Both the position numbers and the translations under genes were made by a program. The notes beneath the pieces are model-generated. The model saw only the letters and a list, made by a program, of their open reading frames with translations. It was not told where the DNA came from and ran no database searches. Shown here piece after piece: positions 1 to 7,897 of a DNA stretch of 64,000 nucleotides (positions within the stretch are counted from its first letter, which is position 1; each line of letters begins with the position of its first letter). Source of the stretch: Pseudomonas protegens CHA0 (lineage in GTDB: Bacteria; Pseudomonadota; Gammaproteobacteria; Pseudomonadales; Pseudomonadaceae); NCBI RefSeq assembly GCF_000397205.1, contig NC_021237.1, positions 4,341,001-4,405,000 of the forward strand, in the 5' to 3' direction.

Positions 1-1
1 T

Positions 2-79
2 CCCCTGGATGAGCTGGAAGTCAGTACTTTCCCATTCGGCCCGGTGTTCCTGGCCTTCCGCGTCAGGCCTACGGCCTGA
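2..79 (+). CDS. Possible 3' end of a gene cut by the window edge
   Basis: An open frame runs from the window edge to a TGA at 77-79 and encodes about 25 residues ending in FRVRPTA. The stop lies inside a perfect hairpin and four bases from the end of the convergent HD-domain gene, a usual layout for two convergent genes. A second forward frame is also open here, so the frame assignment is not secure and no family can be recognised from so short a stretch. Confidence 0.25.
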   Translation, partial: PLDELEVSTFPFGPVFLAFRVRPTA

Positions 80-80
80 C
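62..80. terminator. Perfect 8-bp hairpin between convergent gene ends
   Basis: GTCAGGCC, a 3-base loop (TAC) and GGCCTGAC form a perfect stem between the rightward reading frame at the edge and the leftward HD gene. There is no T tract on either strand. It could act as a bidirectional terminator or a 3' stabilising hairpin. The inference rests only on position and symmetry. Confidence 0.35.
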
Positions 81-82
81 GA

Positions 83-739
83 TTAATCGGGAGCTCCGAT
101 CTCCTCCATGAATCCGTCCAGGAAATCCTTCAGGCGCGCATGCCTGACTGCCGCCAACCGCGCCCCTTCGACCGTCTGAAATCCGGAGGCAAGGGAGAGT
201 AGCTTGGTGTGGAAGTGCTCAATGGTAAAACGCTTGTCTTGATAGGGCCTGCCGATGGCGGTGGGGTTTGTGATGTCGTACAGCGCGGAGCCCATTCGCC
301 CAGCGATGTAGAAACAACGGGCGACTCCGATCATGCCGATGGCGTCCAGGCGGTCGCTGTCCTGAAGGATCCTGGCTTCCAGGGTGAGGGGTTCGACGCC
401 CGCGGAGAAGCTATGAGCCTGGACCGCGTGGGCAACAAGCTCAATACGCGGGGCAGGCCAGCCCATGCGCTGCAGAATAGACGCTGCTTTATTGGCCGAA
501 AGAGTGGATGCCTGCGACCGCAATGGCGAGTTTTTCTCGACGGCCACGCAATCGTGCAAGAGGGTTGCGGCAAGCAACGCCTCCAGGTCCCCACCTTCCT
601 TGTCCTGCAGGCGCCGAACATTCATCCAGACCCGATGAATATGAGAAAGATCGTGAGAGCCGTCCGTGCTGTCCTCAGGCAGGAAAGCGAGCAAGTCGGA
701 CGCCAGGCTCTGGTAAGGAAAAAACGGCTCTTCAAGCAT
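83..739 (-). CDS. HD-domain phosphohydrolase (YedJ-like)
   Basis: A 218-residue HD-superfamily protein, expected to be a cytoplasmic metal-dependent phosphohydrolase of unknown substrate. The metal-binding series is visible: H33/H35 early, the H62-D63 pair in LLHDCVAV, H104/H109 in the middle, and D127, D129 and D132 in the ILQDSDRLDAIG segment. Length and motif order match the E. coli YedJ type rather than GGDEF-linked HD-GYP proteins. It stands alone, ending at the hairpin at 62-80. The family is clear but the substrate is not. Confidence 0.8.
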   Translation of the reverse strand: MLEEPFFPYQSLASDLLAFLPEDSTDGSHDLSHIHRVWMNVRRLQDKEGGDLEALLAATLLHDCVAVEKNSPLRSQASTLSANKAASILQRMGWPAPRIELVAHAVQAHSFSAGVEPLTLEARILQDSDRLDAIGMIGVARCFYIAGRMGSALYDITNPTAIGRPYQDKRFTIEHFHTKLLSLASGFQTVEGARLAAVRHARLKDFLDGFMEEIGAPD

Positions 740-822
740 TTCGTGGCTCCATGGAAGTACTGATCCTGCAGCGTCGGCGAAACGACTCGAGCAGATATCT
801 CGGCGCTATAGAGAATCGGCGG

Positions 823-1172
823 CTAAGCAGAGAAGTACTTGAGCCAATAAGCATCCCGGCATTCATTGGTGAAGCTGATGTGAGCAGGGCGGATGATTTT
901 GTCGAGAGGTTGGCGAACCCCTTCATGGCAGATCCAGCCTTCGACGCAGGCTGCATCGCTGGGAAACCGCCCTGCTCTGCTAGCCGCTTGATGAGTGCCC
1001 TGTCATCGTCGGCGGTGACGGTGTCCCCCTGATCGAGCCGGCTTTCCTGACTCGCGTTGTCAAGTAGCGCGGTGCGAGGCGATGCAACTCCCAGGCTTGC
1101 ACTGACGTAGCTGGCAAGGTGGTCTGAATGAACCATGGACTGTGTCCGCAGGTGGATTAGGACGACTGACAA
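823..1172 (-). pseudogene. Probable frameshifted gene remnant
   Basis: On the minus strand one frame reads sensibly from about 1172 or 1136 down to about 960 (segment TADDDRALIKRLAEQGGFPA). It then deteriorates, while the neighbouring frame becomes protein-like and runs to a TAG at 823-825 (ends RDAYWLKYFSA, with Trp, Tyr and Cys in plausible places). This looks like one gene with a single frameshift near 950-975. No family was recognised. An open reading frame continues in the first frame to 732 but overlaps the start of the HD gene and has low-complexity content. Two unrelated overlapping frames by chance cannot be excluded. Confidence 0.3.
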
Positions 1173-1334
1173 GCACGCTGACGACGCGCTGGGACTTTAC
1201 CGATAAGGCGAGCCAATAGACAACCCTGGCCAATGCCACACGCTGTATCCGTTGCTCACCTGTAGCAGGAACCTTTTTCCAGAATGGCAATCAGTGCTGC
1301 ACGCTTTCCGATCAATCATTCAGTGGGCACCGGC

Positions 1335-1484
1335 ATGATCTTGAGAAAAACGGCTCTATACATGGCCTTGGTAATGGCAGGCGTCCTTATCGGCTACAGC
1401 ATCAAGCCCAGCAATGGGCTCCAGGTAACCGCAGGGCAACTTATAAGCTGCGGCAAGACCACCATTCCAACCATCGAGATGTGA
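1335..1484 (+). CDS. Possible small membrane or exported peptide
   Basis: A 49-residue frame starts with a basic residue pair (MILRK) followed by a hydrophobic segment of about 16 residues (ALYMALVMAGVLIGYS) and a short polar tail ending in TIPTIEM. That is the layout of a signal anchor. No convincing ribosome binding site precedes the ATG; an upstream ATG at 1284 is also in frame. The remaining DNA from 1173 to 1694 shows no other convincing gene. Its last 100 bases must hold the promoter of the acetyltransferase gene at 1695. Confidence 0.25.
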   Translation: MILRKTALYMALVMAGVLIGYSIKPSNGLQVTAGQLISCGKTTIPTIEM

Positions 1485-1694
1485 GGGCAGCGCAACAGCG
1501 CTCCCTCCCTGATTACACCCAGCCCTCACATAAACCGGCACTGGCCGCCCAGGCCGATCCCACCTCGCTTGAAGCGAACCTCCAGCATCTCCCGACACCT
1601 GCAGCAAGCTTGCTGGCCGAATAATCTCTAGTCTGAAAGAATCTTCGCGCCTGAAGATCGCACCCCAGGCTCGCCTCCAATCCAGGACCCTCCC

Positions 1695-2252
1695 ATGCAG
1701 CTCATTCCTTTGCTTGCTAGCAGCCCCACCGTTCAAGCCCAAGTGCGCGCGCTGCGCAACCAGCAGGAGGTGCGCAAATACATGTACACCTCCCATGAAA
1801 TCAGCGAACAGGAGCATGCAAACTGGCTGAGCAGCCTTCAAGGCAACCCGCGTCAGGAGGTGTTTGTCGCGGTCGATGCCGGGCAAGCCTTAGGGGTCGT
1901 GTCCCTGAACGCCATCAATGCCCTGCAGAAAACTGCCGACTGGGCGTTCTACCTGGACGCCGAGCTTCAAGGCAAAGGCCTGGGCAGTCTCATGGAGTTC
2001 TGGTTGCTCGACTATGCCTTCAATCAAGCCGCTCTGGACAAACTCAACTGCGAGGTGCTCGCAAGCAACACAGCGGTGATCAGGCTGCACCTGAAATTTG
2101 GATTCGTACAGGAAGGCCTGCGGCGCCAGAACATTCTGAAAGACGGCGAGCGAATCGACGTAGTGCTGCTAGGCATTACTCGCCAGGAGTGGCAGGACAA
2201 GCGTCCGGCCCTTGAAGGTTTGATCGCGCGGCTCGGTCAGCGAGAGTCCTAG
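1695..2252 (+). CDS. GNAT N-acetyltransferase, PseH-like
   Basis: A 185-residue GNAT-fold acetyltransferase. The acetyl-CoA pyrophosphate loop reads Q92-GKGLGS, followed by a helix, and the C-terminal half carries the pattern VLASNTAVIRLHLKFGF seen in PseH. PseH acetylates UDP-4-amino-4,6-dideoxy-N-acetyl-altrosamine on the way to pseudaminic acid. No other pse, flm or flagellar gene lies in the window, so this may be an orphan or act on another amino sugar. The coding strand opens directly with MQLIPLLAS after a promoter-containing gap. Family confidence is high; the exact substrate is inference. Confidence 0.75.
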   Translation: MQLIPLLASSPTVQAQVRALRNQQEVRKYMYTSHEISEQEHANWLSSLQGNPRQEVFVAVDAGQALGVVSLNAINALQKTADWAFYLDAELQGKGLGSLMEFWLLDYAFNQAALDKLNCEVLASNTAVIRLHLKFGFVQEGLRRQNILKDGERIDVVLLGITRQEWQDKRPALEGLIARLGQRES

Positions 2253-2280
2253 GCATAGGCAGCAACCCTGCCCCTCAGAC

Positions 2281-2360
2281 AAAAGAAAACCGGCGAATGA
2301 TCGCCGGCTCCTGTCACTCGCCGTTCAGCAGTGCGGAGGCCAGAACGGCCTCTGCACTGC
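2281..2360 (-). terminator. Terminator plus second hairpin after allE
   Basis: Reading leftward from allE, a long stem comes first (GCAGTGC and GAGGCC arms at 2328-2341, paired with 2347-2360). A compact stem follows (CCGGCGA at 2290-2296 with TCGCCGG at 2301-2307), and then a T-rich run (complement of 2281-2289). The second hairpin with its U tract fits a Rho-independent terminator for the leftward allE transcript and also separates it from the convergent acetyltransferase gene. Confidence 0.7.
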
Positions 2361-2367
2361 CGTCGGA

Positions 2368-3204
2368 TCAATGCGCTGCGTTGAGGGTCAGGCGCATCTG
2401 GCGGTTCACATCCTTGTACAGCAGGTAGCGGAAACGACCCGGGCCGCCGGAGTAGCAGGCCTGTGGGCAGAAGGCGCGCAGCCACATGAAGTCACCGGCC
2501 TCGACCTCGACCCAATCCTGGTTCAGGCGATACACCGCCTTGCCTTCCAGGACGTACAGGCCGTGCTCCATGACGTGGGTCTCGGCGAACGGAATCACGC
2601 CGCCCGGCTCGAAGTTGACGATGTTGACGTGCATGTCATGGCGCATGTCGCTCATGTCGACAAAACGCGTGGTGCTCCAGCGGCCTTCGGTATCGGGCAT
2701 GACCCGCGGCTCGATGTCCTGCTCGTTGGTGACGAAAGCGTCCGGGTATGGCACGCCATCGACTTTCTGGTAGTGCTTGCGGATCCAGTGGAAACGCGCC
2801 TCGGTGCCGCTGGTGTTGCGCAGCTTCCAGTCGGCAGCCGGTGGGATAAAGGCATAGCCGCCGGGTTTGAGGACATGCACCTGGCCTTGCAGGGTCAGGT
2901 TGACCTCGCCTTCGACGACGAACAGTACCGCTTCGGCGTTGGGGTCCTGCTCGGGCTTGTCGCTACCGCCATTGGCGCCGACTTCAACGATGTACTGGGA
3001 AAAGGTTTCGGCGAAACCCGACAGTGGACGAGCGATGACCCACATGCGCATGTTGTCCCAGTGCGGCAGGTGGCTGGTGACGATGTCGCGCATCACGCCC
3101 TTGGGGATCACGGCGTAGGCTTCGGTAAACATTGCGCGGTCGGTGAGCAGTTCGGTCTGTGCCGGGTGCCCGCCGTGAGGCGCGTAATAGGTGGTTTTGG
3201 ACAT
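2368..3204 (-). CDS. allE: (S)-ureidoglycine aminohydrolase
   Basis: A 278-residue bicupin enzyme of purine degradation. It releases ammonia from (S)-ureidoglycine, the allantoicase/allantoate amidohydrolase product, to give (S)-ureidoglycolate. The C-terminal cupin shows the manganese ligands of the family: E, H and H in PFAETHVMEHG and Q in FCPQACY. The N-terminal cupin is around residues 55-130. The start at 3204 (MSKTTYYAPHGG) is chosen because GAGGAG precedes it at good spacing and because the E. coli protein begins similarly; the frame remains open up to 3342 without homology. A LysR gene lies just upstream on the same strand and probably regulates it. Confidence 0.9.
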   Translation of the reverse strand: MSKTTYYAPHGGHPAQTELLTDRAMFTEAYAVIPKGVMRDIVTSHLPHWDNMRMWVIARPLSGFAETFSQYIVEVGANGGSDKPEQDPNAEAVLFVVEGEVNLTLQGQVHVLKPGGYAFIPPAADWKLRNTSGTEARFHWIRKHYQKVDGVPYPDAFVTNEQDIEPRVMPDTEGRWSTTRFVDMSDMRHDMHVNIVNFEPGGVIPFAETHVMEHGLYVLEGKAVYRLNQDWVEVEAGDFMWLRAFCPQACYSGGPGRFRYLLYKDVNRQMRLTLNAAH

Positions 3205-3390
3205 GGAGACTCTCCTCATTGTTGTTTTGCTGCCCCGCGCGGCAACGCCGCCAGGGTGAACAAACCTGCGGGTCGACGCGCCAGGGAAGCGGCGCGGACC
3301 GCTGCTGGCCACCACGATATCCAGCGTTACGCACATGCACAAATTAAATACTGGAATCCGCCGTATTCATTTATCGAATGCCTCGCGACT

Positions 3391-4275
3391 TCAGCCCTGA
3401 GTGTCCTGGGCCAGCACCCGCGACAAGACTCGCGCCAGCTCCTTGACCATGGGATCTGCCGCCGGGCGGTGCAGCAACGCCACCTCGAACACGTCCACCG
3501 AGGGCAGCCCGGTGCCTTTGGACAGGACCTGGTGGCCCGCCGTGACCGCACGCAATGGCAGCAGGCCTATGCCCATGCCATCGGCAATGGCCGACTGCAG
3601 GCCGCTGAGGCTGGAGCTGGTGAAGCTGATATGCCAGCGCCGGCCCACCGCCTCCAGGGCATTGATCATGGCATCGCGGTACACCCCGCGCGGCGGGAAG
3701 GTAACGATAGGCAGCGGGTCGAGATCGATGCAGGGGTTTTTCGCGCTATCCACCCATCGGGTCTTCTCCGGCCAGCAGGCCAGTGCCTCGCGGCTGTTGC
3801 GCAGTTGCTTGAGCACCACCAGGTCCAGTTCGCCACGGTCATAACTGGCGTTGAGGTCGCGACTCATGCCGCTGGTGACCTCCAGCTTGACCTGGGGATA
3901 GCGCCGGTTGAACGCAGCCAGTTGCTCGGTGGTGCGGCCGGCAGCGAAGTCGTCCGGCACGCCGATACGCACCGTCAGCACCACCGTGGCCCCGGACAGC
4001 GCCTCGAACATTTCATCGTTCAGTGCCAGCAGGCGCCGGGCATATCCCAGCAGGGTCTCGCCGGCATCGGTGGGCAACACATCGCGATTGCCGCGCTCAA
4101 GCAGGCGCTGCCCGACCATCTCCTCCAGGCGGCGGATCTTCTGGCTGATGGTGGATTGGGTGGAATGCAGGCGAGTGGCGGCCGTGGTGAAACTGCCGCA
4201 GTCGGCCACCGTGACAATGGCCCGCAGCAAGTCGAGGTCAAACAGGCGGCTATTGGGTTTCTCAATGTCGCTCAT
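3391..4275 (-). CDS. LysR-family regulator next to allE
   Basis: A 294-residue LysR-type transcriptional regulator. The N-terminal winged helix-turn-helix is clear (LDLLRAIVTVADCGSF then a TQSTISQKIRRLEE recognition helix), and a periplasmic-binding-protein-like effector domain follows. The start at 4275 gives the standard N-terminus MSDIEKPNSRLF. It is transcribed in the same direction as allE, with about 186 bases between the two genes that would hold the allE promoter. By position it is the likely controller of allE, perhaps responding to a purine catabolite, but the ligand cannot be read from sequence. Confidence 0.85.
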   Translation of the reverse strand: MSDIEKPNSRLFDLDLLRAIVTVADCGSFTTAATRLHSTQSTISQKIRRLEEMVGQRLLERGNRDVLPTDAGETLLGYARRLLALNDEMFEALSGATVVLTVRIGVPDDFAAGRTTEQLAAFNRRYPQVKLEVTSGMSRDLNASYDRGELDLVVLKQLRNSREALACWPEKTRWVDSAKNPCIDLDPLPIVTFPPRGVYRDAMINALEAVGRRWHISFTSSSLSGLQSAIADGMGIGLLPLRAVTAGHQVLSKGTGLPSVDVFEVALLHRPAADPMVKELARVLSRVLAQDTQG

Positions 4276-4498
4276 GCTGGTATCTGTTTTCTGAATGCGT
4301 TGCGCCTTTCTACCGGGTCTGGCCCGAGGACACAATTGCCCCCGCGGCGCTGAGCAGCCCCGTGCCAAGGCGGCATCCTGCAAGCACGGCAGATATTTTT
4401 TCCGGGCCCGCCTGATTGGCAATGTGTATCAACATGTAACAGCGTAGGATGAGGCTCCGGTTCGCTCTATCCCTGACCCTGCTCTGGAGATGCTGAAA

Positions 4499-4693
4499 AT
4501 GAAGTTGAACTGCCTCAAGGTATTGCTGATCGGCGCCACCCTTCTACTGGGCGCCTGCTCCAGCGCGACCACCCACCCCTGCTATTCGGACAAGTGCCGG
4601 CTTGGCGGTGGCGTGAGCAATCTGAATCTCAACGGCAACCGCGCATTGGGCAACAGCTTCAACGAGTACGGCTCGACCCTGCTGCACGACTGA
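4499..4693 (+). CDS. Small lipoprotein
   Basis: A 64-residue lipoprotein. It has a basic start (MKLNCLK), a hydrophobic core and a lipobox LLGAC followed by SSATTHPCYSDKC, so the mature protein would be about 45 residues with two further cysteines. An ATG three codons upstream (4490) abuts the GGAG motif, whereas the ATG at 4499 has it at proper spacing, so 4499 is preferred. The mature part is rich in Asn and Gly (GGVSNLNLNGNRALGNS). The function is unknown. It is probably anchored in the outer membrane because Ser, not Asp, follows the lipidated Cys. Confidence 0.7.
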   Translation: MKLNCLKVLLIGATLLLGACSSATTHPCYSDKCRLGGGVSNLNLNGNRALGNSFNEYGSTLLHD

Positions 4694-4773
4694 AAAACCT
4701 GCCCCCCATGCCTGGGTGCTGTCGAGAGTGGCTCGCTCCAGCAGCGCCTTGTCACTCCCGACAGCCCCCGCAC

Positions 4774-4923
4774 TCACCCCTTGTTCCGGTTCTTCGCCCC
4801 GCCCTGGCGAGCCTTGAAGCGCGGATTGGATTTGCAGATCACATAGATGCGACCGCGACGCTTGACGATCTGGCAGTCGCGGTGACGATTCTTGGCTTCT
4901 TTGAGGGACGACAGGACTTTCAT
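4774..4923 (-). CDS. ykgO: Zinc-independent ribosomal protein L36 paralog
   Basis: A 49-residue L36 of the YkgO (type B, C-minus) class beginning [18 protein letters not shown] and ending with a basic tail. Compared with the usual zinc-ribbon L36, the first Cys of the ribbon is replaced (HRDC instead of CxxC) and the C-terminal His ligand is Phe ([10 protein letters not shown]), so zinc cannot be bound normally. Such paralogs replace the zinc form during zinc limitation and are normally repressed by Zur. A Zur-like site lies 28 bases upstream, which supports this. Confidence 0.9.
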   Translation of the reverse strand: MKVLSSLKEAKNRHRDCQIVKRRGRIYVICKSNPRFKARQGGAKNRNKG

Positions 4924-4951
4924 GGCAACGCTTCCTTGGGACTGAAATTAA

Positions 4952-4966
4952 TGTAATAACATATCA
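4952..4966 (-). promoter_or_regulatory. Putative Zur box of ykgO
   Basis: On the minus strand the site reads TGATATGTTATTACA, matching the gammaproteobacterial Zur core TGTTATANTATAACA at 11 of the 14 defined positions with dyad symmetry retained. It lies about 28 bases upstream of the ykgO start, where bound Zur would block transcription when zinc is plentiful. The family is known to be Zur regulated. The site itself is read by eye. Confidence 0.65.
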
Positions 4967-4976
4967 TATTCACCAA

Positions 4977-4991
4977 TGAGAATTATTATCA
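4977..4991. promoter_or_regulatory. Putative Fur box next to the Zur box
   Basis: TGAGAATTATTATCA matches the Fur 7-1-7 core TGATAATNATTATCA at all but one defined position. It sits 10 bases beyond the Zur-like site, on the promoter side of ykgO. The next gene on the right (TPM protein) ends at 5110 facing this way, so the only gene it can serve is ykgO. Co-occurrence of iron and zinc operators here is unusual. Confidence 0.55.
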
Positions 4992-5109
4992 ACCATCAAT
5001 TTCCGCCACCCTGACCGCTCAACGATTCTCCGCGCCGCCATCGGCCCGTTGCCCGGCCCCGCAGGCTTGGGAGAGCAGGACGGCTGCGTGATCATTACCG
5101 CGCCCAGCC

Positions 5110-6324
5110 TCACCAACTGCCCGACGCCCCGCCGCCGCCACTGGAACCGCCGCCCCCGGAGAAACCGCCACCCGAGCTTGAGCGGCCGCCACTGCTGCTG
5201 CCACCGCCACTGCTCCAGCGAAAGCCACTGCCGCCGGCAAACAGTATGAAACTCAGGAAATAGGCGAACGGCACGACCCTCAGCCAACGCTGAGCCGCCT
5301 GCCAGGCATCCACACCCAGGCCCATCAGTAGAACCAGCGTCAGCAACACGGCAAAGCGCCATAAAAAGCCCCGGGGGCTCTTGCGCCAGCTGTTGCGCAT
5401 CATCCAGTACAGCAGCCAATGGCCGCCCAGCACCAGCAGCACCCCCGCCGGCCAGGCCAGGCCGTAGAGGAAAGTCAAACGGCCCAGATACTGGCTGACC
5501 AGGGTCAGCAGGCCGATGTACAGCAGCAGCCCCAGCACCCCGTAGAACACCCGCCGCGCCTGCCACAGCCCGGCGAAGGTCGCACCGCCGATCAACATGC
5601 ACAGCGGCACCAGGAACAACTGCGCCAGCCACTCATGGCCGCCCACGGCTCCCACCAGCACCGCCATCAGCACCACTGCGCCCCCCAGCACCCGGCGCCA
5701 GTTCCAGCCGGCGGCCAGCATCACCCCCGCCACCGAGCCGAAAACGAACGCCAGCAGCAAGGCATAGGCTTCGAGCGGCACCGCCAGCCCCGCAGGCTCG
5801 GGCAACGAGCCCCCGTCCACCAGCAGGATCAAGTCATCCAGGGCACGGTCAATACCGCCGGCAAAGTCGCCCTGACGAAAGGCCGGGGTCAGGTCCTGGG
5901 CGATGATCTGCCCGGCCAGCAGGTCGGTGACCACCGGTTCCAGGCCATAACCGACCTCGATCCGCACCTTGTGGTCGTTCTTCGCCACCAGCAGCAGGAT
6001 GCCGTCGTCTACCCCCTTGCGCCCCAGCTTCCAGGCGCGAAACAACTGGTTGCTCAGGGCCTCGATGCTCTGCTGGCCCAGGTTGGGCAGCAGCATCACC
6101 GCGATCTGCGCGCCGCGGCGCTGCTCCAGCGCCTCCAGCTTGTGCACCATCCGCTCCTGGGTGGCGCTATCCAGGGTCGCGGTCAGGTCGATCACCCGCC
6201 GGTCCAGGGGCACCTTCACCAGCCCCGGCGGCGCCTCCTCGGCGTGCACCAGGGCCGGCAACAGCAGCCCGAGAAACAGCGCCAGCCACAGGCCACGCCC
6301 TTGTTGCAACCACACCTTGATCAT
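5110..6324 (-). CDS. TPM-domain membrane protein (YgcG family)
   Basis: About 404 residues. It has a signal peptide (MIKVWLQQGRGLWLALFLG...VHAEE) and a TPM domain of about 130 residues (VIDLTATLDSATQERMVHKLEALEQ... through VRIEVGYGLEPVVTDLLAGQII). About six membrane segments follow, and a Gly/Ser-rich tail ends SGGGGASGSW. Members are periplasmic domains tethered to the membrane; in plants the fold is a phosphatase linked to photosystem repair, and the bacterial role is unsettled. The start at 6324 has GGGAAG in front and gives a clean signal peptide; an in-frame ATG at 6348 is the alternative. The gene stands alone. Confidence 0.8.
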   Translation of the reverse strand: MIKVWLQQGRGLWLALFLGLLLPALVHAEEAPPGLVKVPLDRRVIDLTATLDSATQERMVHKLEALEQRRGAQIAVMLLPNLGQQSIEALSNQLFRAWKLGRKGVDDGILLLVAKNDHKVRIEVGYGLEPVVTDLLAGQIIAQDLTPAFRQGDFAGGIDRALDDLILLVDGGSLPEPAGLAVPLEAYALLLAFVFGSVAGVMLAAGWNWRRVLGGAVVLMAVLVGAVGGHEWLAQLFLVPLCMLIGGATFAGLWQARRVFYGVLGLLLYIGLLTLVSQYLGRLTFLYGLAWPAGVLLVLGGHWLLYWMMRNSWRKSPRGFLWRFAVLLTLVLLMGLGVDAWQAAQRWLRVVPFAYFLSFILFAGGSGFRWSSGGGSSSGGRSSSGGGFSGGGGSSGGGGASGSW

Positions 6325-6410
6325 CGGCCCGCTTCCCGCATCGTTCATCCTGAAGCGGCGAACTTTACCACTGCCCGTACCGCGACCGATTCACCGCACC
6401 TCACCGCCAG

Positions 6411-6448
6411 CAAAAAAACACCGGGCAGGTGACCAAACCTGCCCGGTG
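6411..6448 (-). terminator. Rho-independent terminator of the homoserine-type gene set
   Basis: A 12-bp perfect stem (CACCGGGCAGGT, loop of six, ACCTGCCCGGTG) is followed on the minus strand by seven T residues. It lies 33 bases after the stop of the aldehyde dehydrogenase gene and is a classic strong terminator closing the leftward gene set. Confidence 0.9.
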
Positions 6449-6480
6449 CCCGGCGACCTGTCGTGTTGCTGCAATCAGCC

Positions 6481-7887
6481 TCAGCCCAGGCGGTTGAGGC
6501 ACACCACCTTGGGCTGGGTCATTTCCTCATAGGCGAAACGCACCCCTTCTCGGCCCAGGCTGCCGTACTTGAAGCCGCCAAAGGGCATGGCATCGAAACG
6601 GTAATCGGAAGAGTCGTTGATCATCACCCCACCCGCCTCGATCCGCCGCGCGGCATCCATGGCGATACGCAGGTCATTGGTGAAGATCCCTGCATGCAGG
6701 CTGTATTCGGGCTGATTGGCCAAAGCGATGGCCTGATCCAGATCGTCGAACGGTTGCAAGACCACCACTGGCGCAAAGACCTCGTCCTGCCACAGGCGAC
6801 TGCCGTGGTCGACATTCTCCAGCACCGTGGCGGCGTAACAGGAACCCCGGCGCTGATGCCCACAGAGCAAACGCGCGCCCTGTTGCAGCGCTTCATCCAC
6901 GACCTTCTGCGCGTTCTGCGCCGCCTGCAGGCTGATCATCGGCCCGATGTCCGTGCTGCTGGCCAGCGGGTCGCCACTGACCTGCTCCCGAGCCAGGCGC
7001 ACAAAAGCCTCTCGAAACGCCTCATAGATCGAGGCCTGGACCAGCAGGCGCTGGGTGCCGATGCAGTTCTGCCCCGCCGCCCAGAAGGCCCCGGACACGC
7101 AGCTTTCCACCGTCGCCGCCAGGTCGCAGTCGGTCATCACGATCACCGGCGCATTGCCTCCCAGGTCCATGACCAGCTTTTTCAACCCGGCGCTGCGGGC
7201 GATCTGCTCACCGGTGACGAAGCCGCCGGTGAACGACACCATGCGCACCTCACGGGCTTCCACCAGGGCTTTGCCCAGGTCCGCACCACCAGTGGCCAGG
7301 GTCACCACCGAGGTCGGCAGGCCGGCATCGCGCAAGTAGTCCACCAGCTTGATCGCCGACAGCGGCGCCAGCTCCGAGGGCTTGAGAATCACCCCGTTGC
7401 CCCCGGCGATGGCCGGGCCCAGCTTGTGCGCCACCAGGTTCAACGGATCGTTGTAAGGCGTGATCGCCAGGATCAGCCCCAAGGGCTCGCGCGAAAACCA
7501 GCCCTGGCGGTTTTCCGAACCTTCATAGGCATCAAACGGCAGCACCTCGCCGGCATTGCGCTTGGCCTCTTCGGCCGACAGCTTGAGGGTGTTGATGCAG
7601 CGCTTGACCTCTTTCTGCGCCTGTTTCAGGGTCTTGCCCGCTTCATCGACGATCAACCGGGCGAAATGTTCGGCGTCGCGCTCGATGTTCAGGGCCGCCC
7701 GCTCCAGAATCCGTGCCCGCTGATAGCGCGGCAGCGCCGCGCAGTCGCTGACACCCTGGCGGGCTTGCTGCAACAGGTAGGGCACGGCACAGGCCTCAAG
7801 GCGTGGCACTGTCCCGATCAGCCGACCATCGAAGGGGCTGCAGACATCAATCGAATCGGCGGCCAGCGCCAGACGTGACAGGTTCAT
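6481..7887 (-). CDS. NAD(P)-dependent aldehyde dehydrogenase, last gene of the homoserine-type set
   Basis: A 468-residue aldehyde dehydrogenase. The catalytic Cys is C275 in [10 protein letters not shown], and the cofactor segments ITPYNDPLN and [10 protein letters not shown] are present. At the position of the usual general-base Glu (ELGG) this protein has Asp (D241 in [11 protein letters not shown]), a noticeable substitution. The start at 7887 is the second of two ATGs: AGGAG is correctly spaced for it but almost touches the first. It begins 10 bases after the homoserine dehydrogenase stop, so the two are surely cotranscribed. By context its substrate may be aspartate 4-semialdehyde made by that enzyme; this is inference. 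Confidence 0.85.
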   Translation of the reverse strand: MNLSRLALAADSIDVCSPFDGRLIGTVPRLEACAVPYLLQQARQGVSDCAALPRYQRARILERAALNIERDAEHFARLIVDEAGKTLKQAQKEVKRCINTLKLSAEEAKRNAGEVLPFDAYEGSENRQGWFSREPLGLILAITPYNDPLNLVAHKLGPAIAGGNGVILKPSELAPLSAIKLVDYLRDAGLPTSVVTLATGGADLGKALVEAREVRMVSFTGGFVTGEQIARSAGLKKLVMDLGGNAPVIVMTDCDLAATVESCVSGAFWAAGQNCIGTQRLLVQASIYEAFREAFVRLAREQVSGDPLASSTDIGPMISLQAAQNAQKVVDEALQQGARLLCGHQRRGSCYAATVLENVDHGSRLWQDEVFAPVVVLQPFDDLDQAIALANQPEYSLHAGIFTNDLRIAMDAARRIEAGGVMINDSSDYRFDAMPFGGFKYGSLGREGVRFAYEEMTQPKVVCLNRLG

Positions 7888-7897
7888 GGGCATGCTC

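Noticed and set aside
1356..1886. 176-residue minus-strand frame
   Set aside because: It overlaps the start of the acetyltransferase gene in antisense and has no recognisable pattern.
2371..4353. 660-residue plus-strand open frame
   Set aside because: It runs antisense over allE and its LysR gene, is rich in His, Gln and Ala as GC-rich shadows are, and shows no domain.
5419..6432. 337-residue plus-strand open frame
   Set aside because: Antisense to the TPM-domain gene; the Gln/His/Pro-rich composition is typical of a complement of coding DNA.
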